Origin: UBA5336 sp964415675
GTDB lineage: Bacteria; Pseudomonadota; Alphaproteobacteria; Caulobacterales; Hyphomonadaceae
NCBI GenBank assembly: GCA_964415675.1
Contig: CAYQBG010000011.1
Location: forward strand, 80,351 to 144,350
Direction of reading: 5' to 3'
DNA: 64,000 nt
Made by a program: the position numbers and the translations under genes. Positions 26,202 through 34,883 of the stretch are shown here, one piece after another. Below the pieces are notes generated by a model. That model was not told the DNA's origin, did not search any database, and saw only the letters and a program-made list of their open reading frames with translations. How positions within the stretch are numbered: the stretch's first letter is position 1; every line of letters begins with the position of its first letter.

Positions 26202-27119
26202 ATGAATAGAGACATTATCATTACCTGCGCAGTCACCGGCTCCGGAGACACTGCGGATCGCTCACCCCAAGTGCCTGTAACACCGAAGGAGATTGCCGAG
26301 GCCTCGATCGAGGCAGCGAAGGCCGGTGCCGCAGTGGCCCATATCCATGTGCGCGATCCGAAGACCGGGGCCCCGAGCCGTGACACCGCGCTCTACCGCG
26401 AAGTCGTGGACCGGATCCGCAGTGCCGACACCGATGTGGTGATCAACCTCACCACGGGCATGGGGGGTGATCTTTACCTCGGGCCCGATGAGGACCCGCT
26501 GGCGCTTGAGGACGACACTGATCTTGTCGGACAGATCGAGCGGATGGAGCATGTCGAGGCGCTACTGCCTGAGATCTGCTCGCTTGACTGCGGCTCGTTC
26601 AACTATCCGGGTGGCAATTATGTCTATGTTTCCACGCCGGACATGCTGCGGATCGGGGCCAAACGGCTGCAGAAAAATGGGGTGAAGCCGGAGCTCGAGG
26701 TATTTGAGCTCGGCCACATCTCGTTTGCCAAGCAGATGATGAAAGAGGGCTTGCTCGATGCGCCGCCATTATTCCAGGTCTGCATGGGTGTGCGCTGGGC
26801 GGCCGAGGCGACGCCGCGCAATTTCATGACCATGGTGGAGAACTTGCCCGAAGACGCGAACTGGGCCGGATTTGCGCTCGGCGCGCTCGAAATGCCGATG
26901 GTGGCCCAGGCAGCGCTGCTTGGCGGCCACGTCCGTGTGGGACTGGAAGACAATCTCTATCTTGAAAAGGGCAAGTTCGCGTCGAATGCCCAGCTTGTGG
27001 AACGCGCGCGGAAGATCGTCGAGAATATGGGCGCCAAGGTGCAGTCCCCGACCGAAGCGCGAGCGACACTGAACGTCACGAAGCAGGCCGCGCCCGCGTT
27101 GATGAGGAAGTCAGTATGA
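26202..27119 (+). CDS. BKACE-family beta-keto acid cleavage enzyme (candidate 3-dehydrocarnitine cleavage)
   Basis: A 305-residue DUF849/BKACE enzyme. These condense a beta-keto acid with acetyl-CoA and release acetoacetate plus a new acyl-CoA, using a divalent metal. Visible signatures are TPKEIAEASIEAAKAGAAVAHIHVRDP with the metal-binding HIH at about residues 48-50, NLTTGMG, SLDCGSFN, and the C-terminal GGHVRVGLEDN. The start has AAAGGA upstream. The thioesterase that overlaps it by four bases and the divergent BCCT transporter suggest 3-dehydrocarnitine as substrate, giving betainyl-CoA. That substrate call is inference; other BKACE substrates remain possible. Confidence 0.88.
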   Translation: MNRDIIITCAVTGSGDTADRSPQVPVTPKEIAEASIEAAKAGAAVAHIHVRDPKTGAPSRDTALYREVVDRIRSADTDVVINLTTGMGGDLYLGPDEDPLALEDDTDLVGQIERMEHVEALLPEICSLDCGSFNYPGGNYVYVSTPDMLRIGAKRLQKNGVKPELEVFELGHISFAKQMMKEGLLDAPPLFQVCMGVRWAAEATPRNFMTMVENLPEDANWAGFALGALEMPMVAQAALLGGHVRVGLEDNLYLEKGKFASNAQLVERARKIVENMGAKVQSPTEARATLNVTKQAAPALMRKSV

Positions 27120-27532
27120 TCCCCGTGCACAAGGGCGTGGCGCATCCCTGGCTGTGCGATGTGATGGGACACATGACAACGCGCCACTATGTGGCGATGT
27201 TCGACGATGCCTCCTATCACTTCCTCGCTGAAGTGTTTGGCTGGTCGCCAGCGGAGGGCGGCCCCGGCTGGGCCGATGTCAAACACACAATCGAATATCA
27301 GGACGAAGTGGCTGCCGGCGACCTGCTGGAAGTGCGCGGTTCGATGGTGAAACTGGGCGGCAAGTCCATCACGGTGCGATACGAAATGCACAACCTTACG
27401 CGTGGCAGGCTCGCCGCTGTTCTGGAAAGCGTGTCGGTTCATTTCGATCTCGAAGCGCGCCGGGCAACAGCCATAACGGACGCCATGAGGCAACGGGCCA
27501 GTGCCTTTCTCGAAGCCCCGGAGGAAGGTTAG
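27116..27532 (+). CDS. Hotdog-fold acyl-CoA thioesterase (candidate betainyl-CoA thioesterase)
   Basis: A 138-residue 4-hydroxybenzoyl-CoA-type hotdog thioesterase. The N-terminal HPWLCDVMGHMTTRHYVAMFDDA (about residues 10-32) carries the active-site Asp and the following helix, and the middle strands (IEYQDEVAAGDLLEVRGSMVKLGGKSITVRYEM) complete the fold. Its ATG overlaps the BKACE stop, so the two are translated together. In carnitine degraders a similar pair makes glycine betaine from betainyl-CoA. The dehydrogenase that would complete that pathway is not obvious here; the SDR at 31621 is one candidate. Confidence 0.85.
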   Translation: MIPVHKGVAHPWLCDVMGHMTTRHYVAMFDDASYHFLAEVFGWSPAEGGPGWADVKHTIEYQDEVAAGDLLEVRGSMVKLGGKSITVRYEMHNLTRGRLAAVLESVSVHFDLEARRATAITDAMRQRASAFLEAPEEG

Positions 27533-29064
27533 CCGGACACGGGCCCGGCTTGGTCCGTCTTCAGCTTTCGCACCAATGACCAGGCCATCACGACACCGAT
27601 GGCGATGAGCGGTAGAGATGCGATCAGCGCGGCGGTCTGGACCACACGCTGGCCTCCGACAAATAGCAGGCTGAGCGGCAAGAGCCCCAGCATCAGTGCC
27701 CAGAAGACCCGCTGCCAGATCGCCGGATCCTCGCCGGAAGGAAGTGACCGGGTGGCATTCGAGGCAAGGATGTAGGATGCGGAATCATAGGTCGTCGCCG
27801 AGAAGACGACCGCAGCGATACAGAAAACGCCCGCTGCGACGGCCGGAAGCGGCAAATTGTAGATGATCTCTACAATCGCCGCCGACCCGCCATCATCGTT
27901 CAGGAAACCTGTCAGATTCTCTCCCTGGACCGTTTCCAGCCAGAGACCGTAATTGCCGAGGATCATGAAGAACAGCCCGGCCCCAAGCGTGCCGTAGCCC
28001 AGCATGCCGAACACGATATCCCTGATTGTGCGTCCTCTTGAGATACGCGCCACGAACAGGCCGACCACAGGCCCGTAGGCAATCCACCACGCCCAGTAGA
28101 AGACCGTCCAGTCCTTCACAAAGCCGCTCGCGCCGAAAGGTTCGGTCCAGGTGTTCAGGCGGATAAAATCCTGCGCCACCAGGCCGGTCGCGTTCACCGC
28201 CGTCTTGACCAGCCAGACTGTCGGCCCGGCGAACAGCACGAATCCCAGGAAGGCGAAAAGCAGGACCAGATTGAGATCAGTGAGCCGCTTGATTCCCTGG
28301 CGGATGCCCGCAGCCGCACTGACGGCAAACAGGGCAATGATCACGATCATCATCGCCACTTCGAGTCCAAAGGACGCCTCCAGTCCGGTCATGCGCGCGA
28401 CGAGGGCAGCGATCATGGGCGTGGTGAAGCCGAGCGAGGAGCCTGCCCCGCCGAGCAGGCTGATCATGAATATCAGGTCGATCACCCGACCGCCAACAGT
28501 GTTCGGACCTAGGCCCGGAAAACCCGTACAGCCTGCCGAGAGCCGCAAAAACGGGATCTTCCGGTTGTGATAGGCATAGCCGATAGCGAGCGCGGGCAGG
28601 CAATAGAACGCCCATGCTGAAGGCCCCCAGTGGAACAGGCCATAGGCCGAGGCCCAGGCCACTGCGTCAGCGCTGCGCGCCTCCAGTCCGAAAGGCGGCG
28701 TGTCGAGATAGTAGGCCCATTCGATGGCCGCCCAGTACATCAGCCCTGCACCGACGCCCGCACAGAACAGCATGCCCGCCCAGCTGATCGTCGAGAAGCT
28801 GGCAGCGGCATCCGCCCCGCCCAGTCGGACACGGCCAAACCGGCTGATCGCCAGCACCAGGAGGAAGACAATCGTCGCAGTTCCCGCCAGCAGATAGAGC
28901 GGCCCGAACTGCGTCGCGATCCAGTCATACATTGCGGGCAAGAACTTGGCACCTGTACCCGGACTGGCGATGAGCGGGATACACGCTCCCATCACCATGA
29001 GGCTCGCACCGGTGAAGGCAATCCAGTCGGTGCGATGGGCGCGGGGGGCAACGGGTTCGCTCAA
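27529..29064 (-). CDS. BCCT-family transporter for betaine/carnitine/choline-like compounds
   Basis: A secondary transporter of the betaine-carnitine-choline family, 511 residues with about twelve membrane helices. Visible signatures are WAGMLFCAGVGAGLMYWAAIEWAYY, LFHWGPSAWAFYCLPALAIGYAYHN, the Gly-rich LLGGAGSSLGF, and the family motif FYWAWWIAYGPVVGLFVARISRGRT with the aromatic box. I use TTG at 29064 as start: GGAGGT precedes it and it overlaps the esterase stop (TTGA). The 39 residues encoded before it in the same frame belong to the esterase gene region. Its 3' end overlaps the convergent thioesterase gene by four bases. Confidence 0.9.
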   Translation of the reverse strand: MSEPVAPRAHRTDWIAFTGASLMVMGACIPLIASPGTGAKFLPAMYDWIATQFGPLYLLAGTATIVFLLVLAISRFGRVRLGGADAAASFSTISWAGMLFCAGVGAGLMYWAAIEWAYYLDTPPFGLEARSADAVAWASAYGLFHWGPSAWAFYCLPALAIGYAYHNRKIPFLRLSAGCTGFPGLGPNTVGGRVIDLIFMISLLGGAGSSLGFTTPMIAALVARMTGLEASFGLEVAMMIVIIALFAVSAAAGIRQGIKRLTDLNLVLLFAFLGFVLFAGPTVWLVKTAVNATGLVAQDFIRLNTWTEPFGASGFVKDWTVFYWAWWIAYGPVVGLFVARISRGRTIRDIVFGMLGYGTLGAGLFFMILGNYGLWLETVQGENLTGFLNDDGGSAAIVEIIYNLPLPAVAAGVFCIAAVVFSATTYDSASYILASNATRSLPSGEDPAIWQRVFWALMLGLLPLSLLFVGGQRVVQTAALIASLPLIAIGVVMAWSLVRKLKTDQAGPVSG

Positions 29065-30590
29065 GGCAGGACCTCCCGATAGGCTGCGATATGGGGACAC
29101 AAAAGGTCGTCGAGGGGGGCGGTGGGCACGATGCGATCGCCGAGTTCGAGAACCTTGCCTGTCGCGCCGAAGGCTGGCCACTCGACCGCCGGATTGGGGT
29201 CACCGTTTCTGGCGAAATTCACCCAGGCCGACATCATGTTTTCGGTAAGGTTCCGGTCGATGTCATTTGTGGGTAACCACGTATCATGGGTCCCGAAGAC
29301 ATAGGGGATTTCGGCACCGTGATAGCTGCCGAGTTCCGGCTCCGATGGGGCGGACCTCACACGGGAGAACAGATAGACGAAGACCCGGCCGCCCTTGCCG
29401 TCGACGGCGCGCGCCAGTATTCGACCCGGGCAGCGCATCTGGTCTGCAGTCTCAATCCGGTCGAGCGCGCCCAGCGTGCCGTCCTCGGCGACCATTGCGT
29501 CAATCAGCGGAGCCGCACCAGGCAGTCTCTCGCGCCAGGTGGCGAGGTCGACGTCCGCAGTTTCCGGGTCGAGATACATCAGCCACTCGTCACGATTGGT
29601 TCCGATCATGAGGTCGACGCGCGCAACGTTTCCGGAGGCCAGAAGATCGGCCGGATGCGAGGCGAGCAGGTCCACGTCGGGCGATGGAGCGAACCAGTGA
29701 TCCGCCAGTGCATTCGCGCTCGCGTTCATTACGTCGCGGGTGGTTGCGCTACGTGGATCGATCGGGCCCAGGGCTGCCGCAAGCCGCTCAAAAGCGCGGC
29801 GCATGTCACCGTCGGCGCGATCGCGAACGAACTCAAAGCCGCCGGACTGGTGGATCGCCCGCTGGAACAGGCCATGCGCGCGCGGCGCGACGATCAGCGT
29901 GCCGATGGACGAGGCGCCCGCAGACTCTCCGAACACGGTGACATTACCAGGATCGCCGCCAAACGACGCGATGTTCTCCTGAACCCATTCCAGCGCCGCA
30001 ATCTGATCCTGGAGACCGAAGTTTGCGGGCCCATCGGGGCCGAGATAGCCGAACGGCCCCAGACGGTAGGCGATGGAGACCACGACCACGCCCCGTTCAG
30101 ACAGGCGCTCACCAATATAATTCGGCTCATAGGACCAGCCGCCCCTGTAGGCGCCACCATGGATCCACACCATGACCGGAAGCCCTTTCTCCGGTGCGAT
30201 GTCAGGCGTCCAGATATTGAGGTACAAACAGTCCTCGCTCTCGCTCACCGGACGTGCAGCAACATCCCGGTCACCACCGAAAGCTTCGATCAGGTCTGCA
30301 TACCAGGACACGATGTAGTCACCCTGGGGGCAGGCCGGCGCATAGCCGGTCGCGTCGCGCTGCCCCGACCACGCCTCGACGGCTTCAGGCGGTGCCCACC
30401 GGCGCTCGCCCACCGGCGGCGCGGCGAAGGGCACACCGAGGAACACGCCACCTCCATCGCCAAGGGGTGCGCCGCGCAGTGCTCCGGCCCCGGTGACAAT
30501 CACGGTGTCGGTGGGCGCAGTACGAGCCGGACCTGCGCAGCCGGCAAGCGTGGCCAGGGCCGCAATGAGGGCGGCAAGGCACAAGGCCAT
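29061..30590 (-). CDS. Type-B carboxylesterase, probable lipoprotein
   Basis: An alpha/beta hydrolase of the carboxylesterase type-B family, about 509 residues from the ATG at 30590. A GTG at 30608 is an alternative with a close GAGG. The N-terminus is a signal with lipobox (ALATLAGC), so it is probably anchored in the outer membrane or periplasm. Family blocks are FLGVPFAAPPVGERRW, EDCLYLNIWTP, MVWIHGGAYRGG (oxyanion hole), and the nucleophile elbow FGESAGASS. It might release the catabolic substrate from an ester for uptake by the adjacent BCCT permease. It overlaps that gene by four bases. Confidence 0.88.
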   Translation of the reverse strand: MALCLAALIAALATLAGCAGPARTAPTDTVIVTGAGALRGAPLGDGGGVFLGVPFAAPPVGERRWAPPEAVEAWSGQRDATGYAPACPQGDYIVSWYADLIEAFGGDRDVAARPVSESEDCLYLNIWTPDIAPEKGLPVMVWIHGGAYRGGWSYEPNYIGERLSERGVVVVSIAYRLGPFGYLGPDGPANFGLQDQIAALEWVQENIASFGGDPGNVTVFGESAGASSIGTLIVAPRAHGLFQRAIHQSGGFEFVRDRADGDMRRAFERLAAALGPIDPRSATTRDVMNASANALADHWFAPSPDVDLLASHPADLLASGNVARVDLMIGTNRDEWLMYLDPETADVDLATWRERLPGAAPLIDAMVAEDGTLGALDRIETADQMRCPGRILARAVDGKGGRVFVYLFSRVRSAPSEPELGSYHGAEIPYVFGTHDTWLPTNDIDRNLTENMMSAWVNFARNGDPNPAVEWPAFGATGKVLELGDRIVPTAPLDDLLCPHIAAYREVLP

Positions 30591-30615
30591 CCAGGGGCGA
30601 GCGCCAGACACGTCC

Positions 30616-31611
30616 TCAGCCGTCTCCAATGGTGAGCACGACGCACCCCTTCGCCGCACCTTGCTCGAGGAGCTGATGTGCCCGTGCACATTCCTCCAGC
30701 GGCAAGCTGGCCGCGATCCGGTGTGTCAGCGAGCCCGATTCCAGCGCCGTATTGATGTCGGCAACAGCTTGCTGCTTGGCGTCTTCGGGCATGGCGTAGA
30801 CGATCGCCATGTAGACAGTCAGGTCCATGAACATCATCCGGTAGAAGGGGATGACCGGGTTGAGGTTGGCGCCGGAGGAATAGGTGGTGATGATCCCGCC
30901 GGTGCGGATCACCTGGATCACCTTGTCTATATTGTTGCCGAATTCGACCTCGATCACGCGGTCGACCTTCTCACCGCCGGTGAAGGCCAGCACGTCTTCC
31001 GGCCAGCCGTCTTCACGATGGTTGACGACATGCGCCGCCCCTGCCTCCCGGCAGGCCTTGGCATCTTCCTCATTACTGGCCGTGGCGATGACTCTCGCGC
31101 CGGCCTTCACGGCCCACTGTACCGCATAGAAGCCCACACGCCCGGCTCCGCCAGTGACAAGCACGGTCTGATCCCTGGCCCCGCCGAGGGCATGGACGAC
31201 GCGGTGAGCGGTCATGACCGGGATGCCCAGGCAGGCACCGACTTCGAAACTTGCGGCATCGGGCAGTTTCGGCGCGCGGCGGTTCTCGACTGACACAAAA
31301 GCTGCCGCCGTTCCGAATCGCCGGCCATACTGGGCCTGGTAGACCCATACCCTCTCGCCGATACGCGCAGGATCGACACCATCGCCTACGGCTTCGATCA
31401 CGCCGGCCCCGTCGCTGTGGGGGATGACATAGCCCTGATCGAGGAGGTCTGGGAAGGATGCCGCACGCTTCTTCACGTCCGAGGGGTTTGGTCCACTTGT
31501 CCGCAGTCGCACCAGCACCTCCCCCGGGCCTGGCGCAGGCGTCGGCTTTTCGCCGATCTTGAGCACTTCATCGGCGGGGCCGAACGCATCAAACCAGACT
31601 GCTTTCATCAT
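30616..31611 (-). CDS. Zinc-independent NADPH:quinone reductase-like oxidoreductase
   Basis: A 331-residue medium-chain dehydrogenase/reductase of the quinone-oxidoreductase branch. It has the GroES-like N-terminal domain (GPGEVLVRLRTSGPNPSDVKKR), lacks the catalytic-zinc Cys/His set, and has a Rossmann domain with VLVTGGAGRVGFYAVQWAVKAGARVIATAS. The NADPH-preferring ASNEED region fits the family. Its physiological substrate is unknown. It sits 4 bp downstream of the SDR gene's end in a run of minus-strand catabolic genes. Confidence 0.88.
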   Translation of the reverse strand: MMKAVWFDAFGPADEVLKIGEKPTPAPGPGEVLVRLRTSGPNPSDVKKRAASFPDLLDQGYVIPHSDGAGVIEAVGDGVDPARIGERVWVYQAQYGRRFGTAAAFVSVENRRAPKLPDAASFEVGACLGIPVMTAHRVVHALGGARDQTVLVTGGAGRVGFYAVQWAVKAGARVIATASNEEDAKACREAGAAHVVNHREDGWPEDVLAFTGGEKVDRVIEVEFGNNIDKVIQVIRTGGIITTYSSGANLNPVIPFYRMMFMDLTVYMAIVYAMPEDAKQQAVADINTALESGSLTHRIAASLPLEECARAHQLLEQGAAKGCVVLTIGDG

Positions 31612-31620
31612 GATGGCTTT

Positions 31621-32466
31621 CTAGAACGGGAAGGAGAGGGACTCGGTGTGGCCGTCGACGGCGATCACCTGACCGGAGACCATGGCAGCAGCATCGGAGG
31701 CGAGGAATGCGCACATATTGGCGATGTCCTCAGCGCTCACGAATTTGCGCATGGACACCTGGGATTCGTAGATTCGACGTACGTCGGCAGGGTCCATGCC
31801 GCGATGGGCGGCATCTCGCTGAATCACGCCTTCAATGCGTGGCCCCTCGACCGAACCTGGACAGACCGCGTTTACGCGAATGCCATAAGGGCCAAGCTCC
31901 ATGGCCAGCGTCTTTGTAAGCCCGAGAACTGCCCATTTCGAGGCGGCATAAGCCGTCCGCTGAGGGTATCCGAACAGGGCTGCCGTTGAAGCGACGTTGA
32001 TGATCGCGCCGCGCCGGGCCTGTTTCATGGCGGGCACCACCTCGCGTACGAAGTAGAAGCTGCCATTGACATTGATATCCATGGTGCGGCGCCAGTCATC
32101 GGCGTCGAATTCCTCGACCGGCGCGGTCATGCCCGCCACACCGGCATTGTTGATGAGCGCGTCCACGCGCCCGTGGCGCGCCTCGACCTCGCTCACGACA
32201 TCATGGACCTGCCGGGCATCGGCCACGTTCGCCACGCGCGCCTCGGCACCGGGAACCGCTGCGCTGAAAGCAGCGACTGCAGCTTCGTCGACATCACAGA
32301 CATTCACCGTCCAGCCTTCCGAGCGCAGGCGTTCAGCCATGGCCCTGCCAATGCCCGTAGCCGCTCCTGTGATCAGGGCAACGCCGCCGGCGCGCGCTTC
32401 GGTCTCTGGTCCTCGCGAACCGTGAGGCGATTGCCTATGCAGGGTCGAGCCTGGCATCTCGCTCAT
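31621..32466 (-). CDS. Short-chain dehydrogenase/reductase
   Basis: A 281-residue classical SDR. The cofactor motif TGAATGIG is at about residues 33-40, NNAG at about 106-109, and the catalytic Ser and YAASK follow in NVASTAALFGYPQRTAYAASKWAV. The acidic CDVDE after the second strand suggests NAD preference. About 27 extra residues precede the first strand, so a later start cannot be excluded. In this cluster it could oxidise a hydroxy acid such as carnitine to the keto substrate of the BKACE enzyme; that is speculative. Confidence 0.88.
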   Translation of the reverse strand: MSEMPGSTLHRQSPHGSRGPETEARAGGVALITGAATGIGRAMAERLRSEGWTVNVCDVDEAAVAAFSAAVPGAEARVANVADARQVHDVVSEVEARHGRVDALINNAGVAGMTAPVEEFDADDWRRTMDINVNGSFYFVREVVPAMKQARRGAIINVASTAALFGYPQRTAYAASKWAVLGLTKTLAMELGPYGIRVNAVCPGSVEGPRIEGVIQRDAAHRGMDPADVRRIYESQVSMRKFVSAEDIANMCAFLASDAAAMVSGQVIAVDGHTESLSFPF

Positions 32467-32474
32467 AATGGGCC

Positions 32475-34775
32475 TCAGAAGTCCTGTGACAGCCGGAGCC
32501 CGAAGGAGCGCGGACGGTTCGTCGTAATGCGCGCATCAAAATCCACAGCGTTCCGGAAAAGCTCTGCGCGCTCATCGGTGATGTTGTTGGCAAAGAAGCT
32601 GAGCCGCCAGTTGTCACGCCCGAATCCGGCCGATGCATTGAGGATGCCATAGCCATCCTGCTCCTCACGCGACGCAAGGAAAAGATCATTGAAGCGCGGG
32701 CCGACAATCGAATAGGTGGCGCTGTAGAATGTGTCGAAGTCTCGCCACTCGGCCTCGTAGCGCCCCGAAACATAGGCCTTGTACTCAGGGACCGATGGCA
32801 ACCTCGTACCGGATGGCGCATCAGGCATGGCACCGGGACCGGCGCTCGCATCCTGGAAGAAATCCTCCGAGAGCGCGGCGTCGAGCAATGTTGCAGCGCC
32901 CGACACCGTGAAATTGTCTGTTGCAAGCCAGGTGAAGTCGACCTCAAGCCCGGTAATTTCCGCCTCACCGGCATTCTGGGTCAGGCCAAGGAAGCTCTCG
33001 CTCGGATCGAAGCGGGTAAACTGGATATCCTCCCACTGCATGAAGAAGACTGCGCCGTTGAGGCGCAACTGGTTGTTGGCCAATTCGGTCTTCCAGCCCC
33101 CCTCCCAGTTCGTGATCAGGTCAGATTCATAGGTGATCGGAATGTTTGAGGTTGACGTCCGGTTCACCCCGCCGGGCCGGAAACCCTCAGAAACCGTGGC
33201 GTAGAGCAGCACATCCTCGCTGACCTGCCAGTCGGCCTTTAACTTGAACAGACTGCCGCTTTCATCGGTGTTCACATCGACTTCCGGGCTGGAACTGAAG
33301 ACCGTCCCCACGAAACCGACGATCGAACTCTCGGTGTCGAAGGCGCGCCCACCGGCAGTGAGCGTCACAGCGTCCGTCAGGTCGAAGGACACTTCGCCAA
33401 AGATCGCGGTTTCGGTTTCGCTGCGGACCTGATCGGTTGTGAAGTAGGAGTCCGGATCGCGGATCTGCATGCCCGGCTTGATGGTCGGGATGCGCCAGCG
33501 CTGGTCGAAATCGACCTCTGCATCCTGGTAGAACAGGCCACCGATAAAGCGCAGGCGATTGGTGGAGTCGGTCGCAAAGCGCAGTTCATGGGTCTCGCGC
33601 TTGTACTCGCTCATCTCCGTGAACTGGATACGCGGGTCCTCGCACGCGTAGAAGCTGTAGCCGCCCACAGCGGCGTCATAGGCGTAGTAGCACGTGTAGT
33701 AGTCGATATAGGAGGAATACTCGGCGTATTCCGAATAATCGGACTGATACTCCACTTCGCGATCCAGATAAGACGCCGCATAGGTCAGGTCGACCGGGCC
33801 GATACGGCCTTCGATGGTCGCGCCATACTGGGTGAAAGTGTCCTCACCCTCATCCTCGAAGAAGCGTTCCACCTCCAGGTCGCCGACATCCTCGGGATCA
33901 TGATCCCAGACGCCTTCAGTTTCGAGCTGCTGGTGCATCACCTTGGCGGTCACTGTCCAGGCGTCGTTTATGTCAATGCCGAGCGCCGCGCGCGCGCCCG
34001 CCGTGGTCTCGACATTGAAGTCTTCCTCAACGAAGGGTTCATTGTCGACAGTGATGCCGGGGCGCGTAAAGGTCTTGGTCGCCGGGACATTGTCGATGTA
34101 GCCGGCTGTCTGCTCGTAATAGCCGACAAGGCGCAGCGCGGCATTACTGGCGAGCGGGATGTTTGCGAAGCCCTCGGCGATATAGCCTGTGTCGCCCTCG
34201 CTCACGGTCTCAGCGCCGAGGTCGTAACCAGCAGCGAATCCGTCAGGGTCCGGGGCGTTCGTAATGATGCGGATCGTACCCGCCTGAGCGTTCGCGCCAT
34301 AGAGCGTGCCCTGGGGGCCGCCCAGTACTTCAATCCGATCAATGTCATAAATGTGCACATCGAGATTGCGCCCGATGGCCGTTACAGGCTGTTCGTCCAG
34401 ATACAACCCCACGCTCGGCTGCGATCCCGACAGATTGCCATCGCCGCCGTCGGCAACACCGCGAATGTAAATCTGCGCCGCGCCGGGGCGAATGCTGTCG
34501 AACGACACGCTGGGAAGCAGCGCGACGTACTCCTCGAACTCCACGACATTCTGCTGCTCAAGCGTCTCTTGGCCGAGCACCTGCAGGCTGATCGAGGCGT
34601 CTTGGAGCGTCTCGTCACGTTTCTGCGCGGTCACCTGGACCGGTTCAAGTCTTCTCGTGCCGTCGCCTTCCTGTGCGAGCGCTACGCCGGGGAGGCAAAG
34701 CGCGCCGAGTGCGGTGCTCGCCAGAAGCCGGCCGGCCATCGTGGTTTTCGTTGGCTTCGCCTTGAAATCGGTCAC
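32475..34775 (-). CDS. TonB-dependent receptor
   Basis: An outer-membrane active transporter of 766 residues. It has a signal peptide (GRLLASTALGALCLPGVALAQ), a plug domain starting with a TonB-box-like region (LEPVQVTAQKRDETLQDASISLQVLG), the IYIRGVADGG segment, and a 22-strand barrel. The GTG start follows GGAGGAG. The barrel ends in a terminal Phe (LRLSQDF), as expected for assembly by Bam. No STN domain is present, so it is unlikely to signal to an ECF sigma factor. It probably imports the substrate handled by the neighbouring genes. A 19-bp palindrome lies about 90 bp upstream. Confidence 0.92.
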   Translation of the reverse strand: MTDFKAKPTKTTMAGRLLASTALGALCLPGVALAQEGDGTRRLEPVQVTAQKRDETLQDASISLQVLGQETLEQQNVVEFEEYVALLPSVSFDSIRPGAAQIYIRGVADGGDGNLSGSQPSVGLYLDEQPVTAIGRNLDVHIYDIDRIEVLGGPQGTLYGANAQAGTIRIITNAPDPDGFAAGYDLGAETVSEGDTGYIAEGFANIPLASNAALRLVGYYEQTAGYIDNVPATKTFTRPGITVDNEPFVEEDFNVETTAGARAALGIDINDAWTVTAKVMHQQLETEGVWDHDPEDVGDLEVERFFEDEGEDTFTQYGATIEGRIGPVDLTYAASYLDREVEYQSDYSEYAEYSSYIDYYTCYYAYDAAVGGYSFYACEDPRIQFTEMSEYKRETHELRFATDSTNRLRFIGGLFYQDAEVDFDQRWRIPTIKPGMQIRDPDSYFTTDQVRSETETAIFGEVSFDLTDAVTLTAGGRAFDTESSIVGFVGTVFSSSPEVDVNTDESGSLFKLKADWQVSEDVLLYATVSEGFRPGGVNRTSTSNIPITYESDLITNWEGGWKTELANNQLRLNGAVFFMQWEDIQFTRFDPSESFLGLTQNAGEAEITGLEVDFTWLATDNFTVSGAATLLDAALSEDFFQDASAGPGAMPDAPSGTRLPSVPEYKAYVSGRYEAEWRDFDTFYSATYSIVGPRFNDLFLASREEQDGYGILNASAGFGRDNWRLSFFANNITDERAELFRNAVDFDARITTNRPRSFGLRLSQDF

Positions 34776-34864
34776 TCTGTTCTCCTCCCCTGGCGGTATC
34801 GCTCGCCCTTGGAGGAACGCTAGCGCAGCGAGATCACCCTCGCGACAACAAAAAATTCGTGGCG

Positions 34865-34883
34865 AGTTGAATTCAATTCAACT
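34865..34883. promoter_or_regulatory. 19-bp perfect palindrome upstream of the TonB receptor
   Basis: AGTTGAATT and AATTCAACT are exact arms around a central C. The palindrome includes the stop codon of the upstream gene and lies 90 bp before the receptor start. It lacks a close T-run on the minus strand, so an operator is more likely than a terminator. Confidence 0.5.
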
